The translations under genes were made by a program, and so were the position numbers. This document shows positions 1 through 11,887 of a stretch of DNA of 64,000 nucleotides, piece after piece (position 1 is the stretch's first letter; each line of letters opens with the position of its first letter). The stretch covers positions 40,704,964 through 40,768,963 of the forward strand of contig NC_049901.1 in the NCBI RefSeq assembly GCF_001411555.2. The letters are read 5' to 3'. This stretch comes from Juglans regia (Eukaryota > Streptophyta > Magnoliopsida > Fagales > Juglandaceae). The notes beneath the pieces were generated by a model. That model was given only the letters and a program-made list of their open reading frames with translations. It was not told the DNA's origin and did no database searches.

Positions 1-1039
1 GTTTGCAGCATGAACTAGATCATATCAATCACAGTTATGTACTGGGAAGCTATTAATATTGTAGTTGGTTTGTTATGTATGTTTTAAGTCAAAGTTATAA
101 TGTCTGTTATTAATGAATGCATTATATTTTATAAAAAAAAGTTTACTTGGTATAACATGCTAATTTATGCTAAAGTGATACATATTATATAAAATCTAAA
201 CATTTAATATACAAAAAATCAAATGCATTTACGTGTACATGCATGTATATATCATATGCATTTGGTGAACCGATGAGTAAATAATTTCTTGATTAATTTT
301 GAAAGTTTTCTAAAAATGTTTTCACTCTCAAGAATTATATGCATTGTCGGTTTTAAATATACTATATTTAATTTTAATATTTATTAAATTATTATATTGC
401 AATTAAAAAATCTCATTTTTGACTTTTCGACTTAGGCGCCCTCAATGTGCATTGAGCTGGCTAGCCGCTGATCTACTACTCGTCGACATTGTCGTTTTCT
501 GTGGTTTATATTCAGTGACTCTTCATTGCAGATAATTAATTATTTCCAATAAATTAATCTTAAGTAACACACATATATATGTCATGTCCAAGGCCGGGGC
601 AATCGTGCTCGAGACTAAGAAAATAAAAAAATAAAAAATAAAGAAACAAGATGAATATATATATAATTCCCATGCTGATCAATAGTCTAGTAGATGATCA
701 TCCCATATTACAATGCAAAATTAGCAGCACCTGCATTCACCAAACAGTATCACAAGGAAATAATTGTAACAAAACATCATGATCAGTACCATTAATTTGG
801 TATCAGATTTCTGTTTGCATAGACCTCAATTAATTACTTATTTCGGTCTTTAATTTGGCACACTCATGATATAATTATATGGCTTATATATGTTTGATAT
901 ATAATAAAGAAATTTAATTAGCTATTTACATGAACCCCTTGACATGAATATTGATCTTCTTTTACTGCTATATATATATATATATTTATGTATATATATA
1001 TTTATGTATACTAATATAACATGACCACAAGCAACAAGA
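1..1039. other. 3-prime flank of the SHINE-like gene, no gene seen
   Basis: AT-rich sequence downstream of the minus-strand AP2/ERF gene. It should contain that gene's 3-prime UTR and polyadenylation region next to 1040. Short (TA)n runs lie near 970-1010. I see no coding frame, RNA gene or clear transposon terminus here. Confidence 0.6.
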
Positions 1040-1847
1040 CTAGGGGTAAAAACTTCCCTTCTCTTCTTCTTCTTGAATACCGAAGGATGAAGGGCTGGGA
1101 ATATTCCTGTTAAGAAGCTCCTCTATCATTTGCAGTGCAACTCTCTCCTCTTCATCCATCTCTACTCGCAGTTTCGGCCCTTCCATTAATGTCGGAGATT
1201 CAGAAGACAAATTGGGTAACGATGAACTAGATTGAACATCATCGCCAATATTCTTCTTTCCAAGCGGAACGGTTACGATCCAATTCGAATCAGAGTGTTG
1301 CCCAGCACGTTTTTGCCAAACACCTATATGGGAGCTCTCAGTGTCAAGCCTCAAACAAGTCATAGATGGGGACGGTGCCTTGCTGCATTTTCTAAGCTTT
1401 GCATGAAGAATTTCTGATAAATCCTTTGGCGATGAAGATGGGGAATCCTCGCTAGTCTTTGGGTCTCCTGTCGAAGTTTGAGTTGTTGGGAAGTTGGTTT
1501 TGGCATTGCGGCCACTCATCAAAATGGCAGCTTGGTCGTACGCTCGGGCTGCCTCTTCGGCTGTCTCAAATGTGCCTAGCCACACCCTTCTCTTCCTGTT
1601 ACATGACATAATTACAGGAAGAAAAAAAAAAAAAAAAAAAGAGGACTGGTACAAAAAAGCGACTAAAGTCGAGAGGGTCGAATAGAGAAAGGCACAGAAA
1701 GTTTCGTTTCTGCAGATATTTTTGAGTAAGGTAGATCGATCATGTAAAAGTACTGGAGAAAGCTTACAGTAATGGGTGGCGTATTTCCGATACCCAGGAG
1801 CCCCAGTGACGCTGCCTGACGCCTCTGAACTTCTTAGATTGCACCAT
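1040..1847 (-). CDS. SHN1-like: SHINE/WIN1-type AP2/ERF transcription factor
   Basis: Two exons on the minus strand: exon 1 1847-1768 and exon 2 1595-1040, with a 172-bp GT-AG intron splitting a Leu codon (CT|G). The product is 211 residues; Arabidopsis WIN1/SHN1 is about 199. Residues 6-63 form one AP2 domain: [20 protein letters not shown] lies at the exon 1 end, followed in exon 2 by [20 protein letters not shown]. The start is the ATG giving [15 protein letters not shown], the expected N-terminus of this clade. An apparent Met further upstream in the exon 2 frame is poly-pyrimidine intron sequence. The C-terminal half is Ser/Pro-rich and ends in an acidic helix with [13 protein letters not shown], typical of the SHINE group. 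Family knowledge: nuclear activators of wax and cutin biosynthesis genes that bind GCC/DRE-like elements. The family is clear from sequence; which of SHN1/2/3 it is, I cannot tell. Confidence 0.93.
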
Positions 1848-2044
1848 GATGTTATTCAGAGAGAGATTGAGAGATGCAGTAACAGCAAAGTACAGAAGGA
1901 ACACAGAAGGATAAAGGGGAAGGCAGGAAGATGGGAGTTGTCAAACTTTCAGCGAAATCGTCACGTACAATATTGTCGGCGAACTTTCAGAGTATCGTAC
2001 TCTCAATTGTCTGTAATATTAAACATTTTCACCTAAACCTTCCA

Positions 2045-2051
2045 TTATATA
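2045..2051 (-). promoter_or_regulatory. Probable TATA box of the SHINE-like gene
   Basis: Read on the minus strand the bases are TATATAA, about 200 bp upstream of the ATG at 1847. That spacing would give a 5-prime UTR of roughly 160-170 bp. Position and motif only; no start site is shown. Confidence 0.4.
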
Positions 2052-2589
2052 GAGACTTGCCAATAAATGACCCTGCACGTTCAGGGTCGTTGCGAGTTTG
2101 TCCCATTGCATGGAAATTAATTATTAGGTTATCCACCTACCTATAGCTATTAGCTAGGGTCTTCTCACTTTTCTTCTCAATTTCTAATTTTTCATAAAAA
2201 TGCATCGAATGTAAATAGTTTAATTTATTTTTACAATTTATCCCGACTCTTATCATTTAATTATTATAATTTTTTTAAATTTTTATATACAATAAAATAA
2301 AAATAATTGGATATTATCTATTTCTTGATTCTTTGCTTGTCGGCTATCGTTCACGTTCATTTTGGCCAAATTAAATATTGGAAATGATGGAGAGACGTGA
2401 TCAGAATTCGGACGAAGTAGGATGGTACGGGCAAAACAATTTTCTTGAGAAATCGATGCGAAAGTAGTACTGGAGTCCTCTTGCTTTGGACTCTGCTGAG
2501 TTTTGTCAAGTCTAGTCTGTGTTTCCGATTTGACGCATATCGACTTCTGCACAAAATACAATCTGTAGTTTTTGGAGATACACCTTTGT

Positions 2590-2845
2590 GTGCGTAATGG
2601 TTGATGATAGGCTTACGATTTTTTACTTTTTTTTTATTATTTTTAATATATTTGTTTTATTTTTATTTTTTTAAGTATTTTTTTTTAAAATTCTAAATGA
2701 TTAATTTTTTTTAAATATACAATTTTATTAATAATCATTTTTATAACTATTAGGTTAAAAAAAATTAAAAGAAATAAAAAAATAAAAAAGAATAATAAAA
2801 TGATAGTAAAAGAGTGGTAAAACCATTAATAATAAAACTGTAAGT
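2590..2845. mobile_element. MITE-like inverted repeat, family C copy 1
   Basis: An AT-rich segment starting near AATGGTTGATGATAG and ending near GAGTGGTAAAACCATT. Its ends and T-rich/A-rich arms resemble those of the neighbouring copy at 2857-3083. The boundaries are approximate and the terminal match is weak. Confidence 0.4.
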
Positions 2846-2856
2846 TCTTTAGCATA

Positions 2857-3083
2857 ATGGATAATGATAGAATCATTTTACCACCACTTTATTATTCTTA
2901 GCGTAATTATTATTTTTAAGTAATTTTTTTAATATCTTTAATTATTAAGGAAAAAATTTTAAAATATACAATTTTACTAATAGTCAATTTTTTAACCATT
3001 AAATAAAAGAAATTTTTTTAAAAAATTAAAAAGAATAGTAGAATAGTAGTAAAAGAGTGATAAGTCTATCATTATTCTATCCG
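2857..3083. mobile_element. MITE-like inverted repeat, family C copy 2
   Basis: The left arm GGATAATGATAGAATC...CCACTTTATTATTCTT is the approximate reverse complement of the right arm AAGAATAGTAGAATAG...AGTCTATCATTATTCTATCC. The interior is A/T-rich and non-coding. This is the typical structure of a small non-autonomous DNA transposon of about 225 bp. Confidence 0.55.
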
Positions 3084-3192
3084 AATTATATTTAAATGCA
3101 TGCACGTTAATTTACTCCACAAATGCAATGTAGTAGATTATTGTATGGGATTTTCTATAGTTTAATTTTCAATCCAATGGAATATTAATATA

Positions 3193-3384
3193 AGAGAAAT
3201 GATATTTACAGTTTTAAAGTCTGCAAACTCACTCTTCGCACTCTTTTTAAAAAAAATTGAAAGAATTTAGGACTCTTATGGAAAAAAATTATTTTTTTAA
3301 TGGTTGATCCCATTTTTTTTTTTTTTAAAAAAAAGATTGCGCAAAATCACTTACATACCTTAAAATTGTATCTAACATTACTAA
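3193..3384. mobile_element. MITE-like element, family B copy 1
   Basis: Begins AGAGAAATGATATTTACAGT and ends with TTGTATCTAACATTACT, whose reverse complement AGTAATGTTAGATACAA resembles the start. Other copies occur at 44578-44748 and 50934-51109. Confidence 0.5.
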
Positions 3385-4705
3385 TCTGAGTATAATTTTT
3401 TGGTGCAAAGTACTCATATCCAGGGTTTGTAATTTTGAGTACGACTACAACCTCAAGAATTCAAGCTCTGATTCCCATTTTTTGAGCCATGATCAATTCA
3501 AGTTCCTCATTTCATAAGATATTGTACCCTAATCACAAACAAAAACCAATCAATTAATCCAATTACATGGAGCATATATATATGTATATATATAAATTTT
3601 CTGATCTACAAGGCTGCAAGACCATGCATGCATGCACCTTGCAGTAACAGAAGGCATAGACCCAATTCTTAACATCATGACCAGTGTCGATCTATATGTT
3701 TGGCTCCAACTATATATCAGCAATTATTCTCAATTTTTCGGCCTATTATTATTTGACTGATCTTTTCTCATCTCATGATCTACTAATTTCCAATGTACGA
3801 CAATTTGAAGTTTCAATCCTTATTATTAATATTGATCGAATATATATATATAGATATAAAGTGATGATCTATTTATATTTCTATTACGAGCAATAGGCCT
3901 GCAGTTCTGATAAAGTAAAGGTTTATTAATACATGGTCCAAGCTAGGGGCTATTACTTAGCTAGGTCACGTATACGTACGTAGTTAAAAAGAGTTGGTAC
4001 TACTACTGTATGCACTATGCAGGCCATCTCTCTCTCTCTGATATATATATATATATATAACAGGCCGTCCCGCTTAATGCTTATGATATGTGGTGATTCC
4101 CATTCTAGACGTCGTTTTTATGTCATTAAATGGCCAATTAAGAGTCTTCAACTATATACTTTGGTTTTATATTTAAGATTTGCAAGGGAAGATGCAGACA
4201 GATCATGAAACGGGAAATCGATTGAGAAAATATGACAAAAAACAAAAAAAAAAACAAAAACAAAAACAGTTCGATCGATTGGGGTCACGTAGACCATTAC
4301 AAGCCGCTAATCATCATCATCGATGCATCATCACAAGGCCGGCCTACCGCGTACACATGCATATTGTGGTTGGAACGTTATTTCGTATTGGTTGCTTGAT
4401 TGTCGTAATTGCCTGTTCACGTATACATGCTCTACGCGTATATATGTAATTATCATGCATGGCATGGGGTCTGAATCGTCTGATAATATCTGGCTAACAA
4501 ATTAAGAGCATGCAATGCATGAGTTGTTTTTCTTGAATTTTGTCATCGCTCCTCATACTAACTAGCTCATGATATATAAAATTTAAGAGATTTTTTAATT
4601 ATTTAAATAATTAACTTATAAAGTTACATCAACTAGTGTGACTATTATATATAATAAAGTTACATAAACTTTTATTTGTTTTCTCATGTATATATAGACG
4701 CATTA

Positions 4706-4710
<5 letters not shown>

Positions 4711-4741
<31 letters not shown>
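4711..4741. repeat. (TA)n microsatellite
   Basis: Uninterrupted TA dinucleotide tract of about 31 bp. Confidence 0.95.
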
Positions 4742-4742
<1 letters not shown>

Positions 4743-5395
4743 GTGTTTCAGATTTGTTTTTGCAACCACATATATATAATATTAGATATTTTATATAAAA
4801 AATTGATCATTGCTCTATACAATATAGTACTACTAGAACTAGGAGTTCTGAAATATGACTTCACGGCCATTAATGTCGGCCATTTCTTCCTTGAAGGGGG
4901 AAAAAAACAAAGAATTTTAGATGACTTGTGATGATGATCATCAGCATAATTAATATTAATGTAGGATAATTATAATTCAATATATATACAGTACTTTCCG
5001 TTACAAATTAAGAGTTACAAAGATCACCTGCAGCATGCATATTATATATATATTCGATTTAAGAAATTAAAGCTAGCAGAGATCAGCTTGCTAGCTTGCG
5101 TTTAGTTGTCAACACATGCATAACTTGGCTAAATGTGAAAGTGAAACTTCACTTGCCTTAGATATTAGGTCCAAATTTAAGGTGACCCACCCGGCCATAC
5201 AAAAATTATTTAAGCCTCTGTTCTAACGATATATAATAAATGATGGGGTCCTGAAGAGGCTGATCATGATCATGATCAATAAAGAGGCGATGAAGAAGTA
5301 GTATTTGTGCAGATCAGTACGTGGAGCTATGAATTCCCAAGTTCATGGAACTGATCGATAACATATACGTACGTACGGCATGCATATGCCATGCA

Positions 5396-5418
5396 CATAT
5401 ATATATATATATATATAT
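5396..5418. repeat. (AT)n microsatellite
   Basis: AT dinucleotide tract of about 23 bp; it accounts for the YIYI runs in overlapping open frames. Confidence 0.9.
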
Positions 5419-6619
5419 GCAGTGACGTTGCTGCATGTCACAGACCATTTTTGTCCAACCATGCACTTCTTCATATGATTTCGTCGACGACCGGCCATGA
5501 TCCGACGCTTGGGCCGGCAGTTCTCTATTTCTCTCAAGGGATAGGATCAGTACGTAGGTGGTGGGTCTGATCTCCACCATTAATTAGATAGTCTAAATTA
5601 AATAACAAAACATGAATATATAACGCAATTAATAATTAATACAAATCGTCACAGTTTGTATATATATGTATATAATGTCACATCTTTGTGATCATTGGAT
5701 TGTATCAAAACCTTTGATCTGATTAAGATCTCATGCATGCGAAGATGGTTAATTTAGACTAATTTTATAATTGATCAGTTCACATGATCATTTTTTTTCC
5801 CCTTCCTAAGCGTTGTGTTAGCTACAGTAACTGAAAAATAAAAAGTAGACAGGACTGGACAAGGGATAGAAATTACTTCTTTCCACATTTAAGATTACTG
5901 GTACATCTATAAAAAAAAATTATATAAAAATAATTTTATAAATTAATGTAATTTTATATGACCTGTTAGATCTATTTTATAATAAATATAATTTTATAAT
6001 ATGATAAATTATATTAAATTATATTAATTTATGAGATTGTTTTTATATAATTTTTTTATAATAAAAATATTTAATATTGTAGCAGGTACTATTTCGAGAG
6101 TCAATATTAATAATGGTAGTTCGTATGCATGCACATGGTATCAAGTACTACTTGATCAGCAGAAAGAAAAGATACCTTGCTTGCATGGGGATCATACATT
6201 AATACCAGCTTGTCATGTAGACTGGCCATAGAGACAGATCATTAGAAGTTTTAATTAACAGCTTTAAATTTGGTTTGATTGGTACGTACGTACTTCTTCT
6301 GAACATTCAAACTCCTTCATCTATCTAGCACTAGTGCTAGCTATTTTTCAATATTCTTGATTTTATCATTGATCTTAAACCTGCATGCACGAGTAATTAT
6401 GTTAATTAAAAAGTTTTCTTTAATTAATATATAGTTAAAAGAAGAATTACCATATATGCTTTAATTGTACTCAATCAACATGCACTAGTAGTAGTAGTAC
6501 TACTTCCATGCAAACCTATATATCAAACTGCCACATTAATTACATGCATGAATTCCATTAATTAAATTAGGCACATCTTTAAAGCAAACGATCGACGTCA
6601 TGATTAGTCTGGCCACATG

Positions 6620-6621
<2 letters not shown>

Positions 6622-6657
<36 letters not shown>
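6622..6657. repeat. (TA)n microsatellite
   Basis: TA dinucleotide tract of about 36 bp. Confidence 0.95.
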
Positions 6658-6662
<5 letters not shown>

Positions 6663-6949
6663 GCAATATTAATATTAATGGATGGTCATGATGATGATGA
6701 GTACTCATTCATGTTTTGTTTGCTAAATTAACGAGGATTAGTTAGCATCAATTGGAAATATTAATTGGATGGTCACGAGTCCACATCACTAATTACTTAA
6801 TCCCATTTAATTAAATGACACATGCACACGTATATAGGCTTGTCGTCTACGACTCCTAGAAACATTTCCGAGTTATTAAATTACTTTTAATTTAATTGTT
6901 ATCATTTCCTAGTTAGCATTCATTACAAGAAAAACTTTCTTTTTCAGAG

Positions 6950-7160
6950 ATTTTATAGTCGCCGCAAAGAAAATCACTGTGAATGGTACTTATTCACAGT
7001 GATTTTATAATCGCCGCATGTTTTAAACACCACATGCCGAATTTGGTTCCTGACTTAACTTATTTTATGTGTTGTAGCGATTTATTATGTATTGGCAGCG
7101 ATAATTAATCGCTATAAAAGGTTTTCATGGTCGCAGCGATTAAAATCTCGTTGCAACTAA
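6950..7160. repeat. Left subterminal repeat region of the CACTA element
   Basis: Short motifs recur in both orientations: GTCGCCGCAAAG, ATCGCCGCATG, GTAGCGATTTA, GCAGCGATAATTAATCGC and GCAGCGATTAAAATC. Such arrays are the presumed binding sites of the TNPA-type protein. An almost perfect small hairpin, AATCACTGTGAAT/ATTCACAGTGATT, lies at about 6973-7004. Confidence 0.85.
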
Positions 7161-9187
7161 TCGTGGGCGCCAAATTAATCTGATTACTTTCCCCCAATTT
7201 ACTTTCCCCCCACCACGCTCGTTCTGCAATCCCCCCTGAGACGAAACCCAGACCAAAACTGAACACCCATTTCTCCACTCCTGATTGCCGATGGTCACGG
7301 CTGTTTGCGACGGACGGAAGGCCACTCGAAGGCTTCATTGCCGTAACTACATCGTTTACCTTCGGAGTCCCATTTTCCCACACCCTTCCCCCCTAGTTCC
7401 TCTTTCTCCATGGACAACCCACCTGCAAATGCACGTTCCTCATAACCCAGCTTGCACACGGCTTTCATTGTGTGTTTTTCGCTTCATTTTCGAGCCGTTC
7501 CTTGCCCCTAGAAAGTCGCCGCATAGTGCCTCCATATTCGGCTTGGAGCTAAGTTTTTGGGGCTTCATTTTCCTGTCGACCGAGTGTAATTTTCAGAGAA
7601 TATATTCCCTTTCAGGTATATTTTCTTGTCTACTCTTTTTATGACAGAAACCTTTGTGCATAATACTTATTTTTCGGCTTCATTCCCATGTTCTTCCGTT
7701 TTAGTATACTGTTATGTTTGTACAATAATTTAGTTACACTGTCGATCTTAGTCCCATGTTCTTCCTTGAGGTTTAATTTTTGTATACCTGCCTTTTCTGT
7801 ATGTAATCGCTGGTGATGTTGAACCCTGAAACAGAGCCTTTTTCTCTCTGCATTTATGGCCCCTTTTGGGGGAAAATTCAGTTGCATCTATTAGCACAGT
7901 ACTGTCCTCAATCTCACTACATAATCAAGATCATAACTTCAATTAAAAACCCCTTTAGTTTAAAGTTAGTTATAGGGTATTTCGAATATGATCAATTTTT
8001 GTAGTTAATATTCATATATCTATGTTCTTGCTAGTTGGGGGAACTCAAGTTCTTTCTAGTACCGGTCAATTAAACAGCTGAGCAGAGGCAAAAATTTCCC
8101 TTAGGGTTTCAAGTGCTATAATACTTGTCAATACCTTAAGCTATTGAAGTTTTATGTACTAAATATTGAGGCAAACATTATTTCCCTTGGGGAACTCAAG
8201 TTCTTTCTGCATATAGAGATTAATTTATCTTACAATATAAAAAGCTGATCAATTAATTAATTTATCACAACAAACTATATACAAAAGCGAGTAGGGGTGT
8301 ATATATAAGTAGGTATGTATTTCAGTTTGTATGACAACTATTTCTAATTTCTGTTTGTGATCAACCAAACATTTATCTTTGTATATGATCTATAAACATA
8401 TACTTTTAAGAATAAAGTTGTACTAGGCTATTTGTGTTATTACTTTTAAGAATGAAGCTAAAGTATATGAATCTTTTATACCAACATATTTGTGTTATTA
8501 CTTCTAATATTTAGTCTATAAAGCCACCACCCGGCCAATTTTGTAATTACTAATTAAATGAAAACTAAATAATATATAGTGCAAAGAGTTAAATTTATCA
8601 ACTAAAATATAATACATCAATCCAGAAATAAAAATCTTGTTTAAAGTCAAAATTTACTAAAATATAATTAAATGAAAATCTTATTTAAAGTAAAAATCTT
8701 CTACGATTTTCTGGGAAAAGATCTTTCATTAACAAAGATAAGGATAGACTATTGATCAGTATGTTGAACTTGTCTTGACTATATAAAGATCCATAGAGAT
8801 TATATATATACATGGAGGTATGGAGTTAAAGGTTTTTAGAGGAAATTATTCAAAGGTCTGGTGCATGCATGCCGGTTTATAGATTACACACTCAGCATTT
8901 ATAGGCTTACGTGAATATTAAATTCATGTATTTCATGCGTGAATATTAATAGCTATTATATATATATATATATAGGAAACTTCATAAAAAAACATGTTAC
9001 AAAAATTCAATATAAAACACATGAGAATCTACAATTCTTCCCAAAACTAAGAAATTAATTGATCAAGGATCGATTTGTGGGAAAACAAAGTGAAAATTAA
9101 CTCAAGTCTAGAGTTGATGAGTAAGCGCGCGTAGATTATAAAGAAACTCCAAAACTATATATGAACAAAGTAGATTATATATAAAGC

Positions 9188-9191
<4 letters not shown>

Positions 9192-9227
<36 letters not shown>
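9192..9227. repeat. (TA)n microsatellite
   Basis: TA tract of about 36 bp within the CACTA element. Confidence 0.95.
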
Positions 9228-9228
<1 letters not shown>

Positions 9229-9686
9229 CTGAAGTTTAAAGCTATTAAACTTACACTAAAATCAAGTCTATTAATTATTAAAACAATGCATTGATCATGC
9301 ACATGCATCCTCCTAAAGTACTACGTCGACCCAACTTATAATATCATCATGTCCATGCAGAAGACACTAAAACTACTAAGAAAATAAAAGACGTACATGC
9401 ATTCGAACCTTGCAGCTAGCTTCGTGCGTCCCCCGATCAAATCATTCTTCCGACTCACATGTAAATTAAACCTAGTTATCCAATCGTAAGTAGATCATGT
9501 ATCTCCAGTACTGAATGGGATAAATGGTTGACGTTGAACATGACATTGAATAATGTAATTAATTAGAATATGACTTGGATGCTTCAATCTATATGCTGCA
9601 TGCTTGAATTTGGATAGATTTTCTCAATATGGACAATCCAACAGTCCAATCTCCCTTGCAACCCATTGATCCCCTATTAACACAAC

Positions 9687-9688
<2 letters not shown>

Positions 9689-9723
<35 letters not shown>
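9689..9723. repeat. (AT)n microsatellite
   Basis: AT tract of about 35 bp, just downstream (in minus-strand sense) of the unidentified minus frame at 9768-10043. Confidence 0.95.
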
Positions 9724-9726
<3 letters not shown>

Positions 9727-9767
9727 CATGCATGACTTTTATATTTTCTCATTTTTTCCTTTTACAA

Positions 9768-10043
9768 TTATATGGCCAAAGATTCTTCCAACTTCTCAAT
9801 TGTAACCTTATATGGCCCCCTTGAAACCTTGTTTCTCGATGCAAAAGAGTACTGGACAATGGTAACTGGCCTGTTAGAATGATATATAAGCCTCTCGAAA
9901 AATATAGTTGATCGAGCGACATTCGCAACATCACAAGTCACTTTAGAAGTAACAAAGTGAGCCATTTCAGAAAATAGCTTGTCGGCAATAGCAACGAAAA
10001 GATCATTTTCTCGTTGCATTTGTTCTTGGCAAACACAGCACAA
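9768..10043 (-). CDS. Unidentified minus-strand open frame, possible captured fragment
   Basis: A 91-codon open frame with a protein-like composition: an acidic/basic N-terminal half (QEQMQRENDLFVAIADKLF), a Val/Ala-rich middle (VTSKVTCDVANVARS) and a charged C-terminus (KVTIEKLEESLA). Unlike surrounding frames it is not made of microsatellite. I do not recognise the family and see no domain motif. It lies inside the CACTA element on the strand opposite the transposase, like the ABCB-like piece 1.8 kb away, so a captured and broken host exon is one reading; a chance frame is the other. Confidence 0.3.
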   Translation of the reverse strand: MCCVCQEQMQRENDLFVAIADKLFSEMAHFVTSKVTCDVANVARSTIFFERLIYHSNRPVTIVQYSFASRNKVSRGPYKVTIEKLEESLAI

Positions 10044-11468
10044 AATCCATCCTCACATTACTCATGATCCAAGGCTGTTCCATGACAGGAAATGATCACA
10101 TTTTCAACCTCGGATTAGTTCTTGTACCGTTTGATGCATGAAAAGTCTAGCTAGTAACGTCTTTCTACGAATATCCATCTAGCTACCGCCTACCATATGC
10201 TAGGCCAATAAAATCGATCTTATGCCCAAGAGCTTGAAGGTCTTGTCCAATCCCACAAGACAAGACATGCAGCAGTACTCCTCTATAAATTGTCTGTTAT
10301 GTAGGATTATTAATAGAACTAGCTAATTAGGATATAAATGGAAAGTCTGCCATTGATCATGCCTTACAAGTAATGAGTTATTATACAGGCAGTACTGTTA
10401 TCAGAGTATATATAGGATGGTTTTCCCAGTTGAAAATTTCAGTTTTAGAGTACCACAAGCTTTCTAAGGGATGAACTTGTTCCATAAGATAACTTGATCG
10501 AATAAATAATGATAACACAAAGTACAAACACTACTTTTGCATCATATAGTTATTGTCCACAAAGAACTTTTGGAGAAATTAAACAGTAGTTTTTTAAATA
10601 AAAAAAACTTACATAATGTTGAGTTAATACAAATAATCAAAGCAATAGGATGTATGATGCAAGGATCTTAGTTTGCATAAGCATGGAAAACAAAATCATA
10701 TGCTTAGGGGTGCCCAAAGTTCTCAAATATTTCTGAGAAAATGACACATCCTGCCCCTCCAATGATGAGCGAAAGAGTTAGCCTTCCTCTTGGAACCAGC
10801 TGTGGTAGTTTTACAGTTGGGGATTAAATACAATACCTTTCTGACCAGGAGGAAGGCTGCAGGGAGAACTCCGAACAGTATCAATACTAACAAAAACAGT
10901 GAATGGAGAAATGAGATGAGATATGTCAGGTCAAATTTAAAATTCTCAAATGCTTAAAAGAAATAAATTAATTTAAATAAATAAACTAAACTGAAACTTG
11001 TGCTGGAAATCCCTCGACTTTTTGTTTCCTTCATCATTGAAAATTGTTTGTGCTATTCCTGCTTGAAAGGGATAATTGTATAGCTGTTTTTCTAGGTGAA
11101 GCTACTACAGGTATGATGCTATAAGCATGTTCTAACCCAACATTACACTTAATTGGATTCAAATTCATAATATACATTGGAAAAAAGCAAAAAAAAAAAA
11201 AAAAAGTAAGTAGTACCTCCATATGGAGTGCAAAATCTAAGGTTTTGAAAAATATTTCAGGCCCTAGCAATGAAGAAGCCAAAGGAGGAATCAATGTTAA
11301 GAGGTATGGTAGAGGCTAGTTTTGTCCAGTTGGGAGTTTCTGCACTGAACGGTCACCAAATGAAAAATATACTAGATTGAAATAGTCTTATATATGGGGG
11401 AGCAGTCCTATTTATGCTAGTTCTTTTGTGACTATAATGCATACGTGAGTACTACCATATATCCTAAT

Positions 11469-11472
<4 letters not shown>

Positions 11473-11502
<30 letters not shown>
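11473..11502. repeat. (TA)n microsatellite
   Basis: TA tract of about 30 bp within the CACTA element. Confidence 0.95.
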
Positions 11503-11505
<3 letters not shown>

Positions 11506-11827
11506 CTAGAAGATTAAAAGCACTAAGCAGAGCTTTATCATGTATATATCAGATAGCACAGTTGATTGAACCTTCCCCTTGTATATGATCTAATATATAA
11601 GACCAAATTCAAAGTCCCTATATGAGATGAGAAAATCATGACTAGTAACCATATCTTACCATTTATTCCCCCGCCCAAAAAATATAAAGTTGTAATTGTT
11701 ATTAATTATTTTAGGTACTGCAAACATATCAATAGCAAACGCCAAATAAATACATTCTTAATCAGTACTTAAAAATGATTTGAACTTCAAAAATAATCAT
11801 ATATATTATGCTTATTTTCATAACATA

Positions 11828-11887
11828 GCCCACCTTGGTCTCATATCCTTCAGGAAGCCCAATAATGAAGTTATGAACATTTGCAGC
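11828..11887 (-). pseudogene. Fragment resembling an ABCB-type ABC transporter exon
   Basis: The minus strand encodes AANVHNFIIGLPEGYETKVG. This matches the conserved segment of ABCB/P-glycoprotein nucleotide-binding domains between the Q-loop and the signature motif (usual form A..ANAHNFI..LP.GY.T.VG). The frame continues into non-conserved sequence on both sides, and Walker A, Walker B and the signature are absent. It is therefore an isolated piece, most simply explained as a captured exon inside the CACTA element. Identification rests on this short motif from memory. Confidence 0.55.

Larger units (their letters stand above)
1848..6920. other. Intergenic region between SHINE-like gene and CACTA element
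   Basis: The first 1-2 kb is the promoter side of the minus-strand SHINE-like gene. The rest is AT-rich, with many ATGCATG-type palindromes, (TA)n tracts and several MITE-like inverted repeats listed separately. An AT-rich segment at about 5880-6090, with ATTTTATAA/TTATAAAAT-type inverted motifs, may be another degenerate MITE. Open frames here are short and lack recognisable domains. Confidence 0.6.

Noticed and set aside
1596..1654. N-terminal extension of the AP2 frame (Met at 1654 with a poly-Phe run)
   Set aside because: It is the polypyrimidine intron sequence before the acceptor. Exon 1 at 1768-1847 supplies the rest of the AP2 domain with a correct splice phase.
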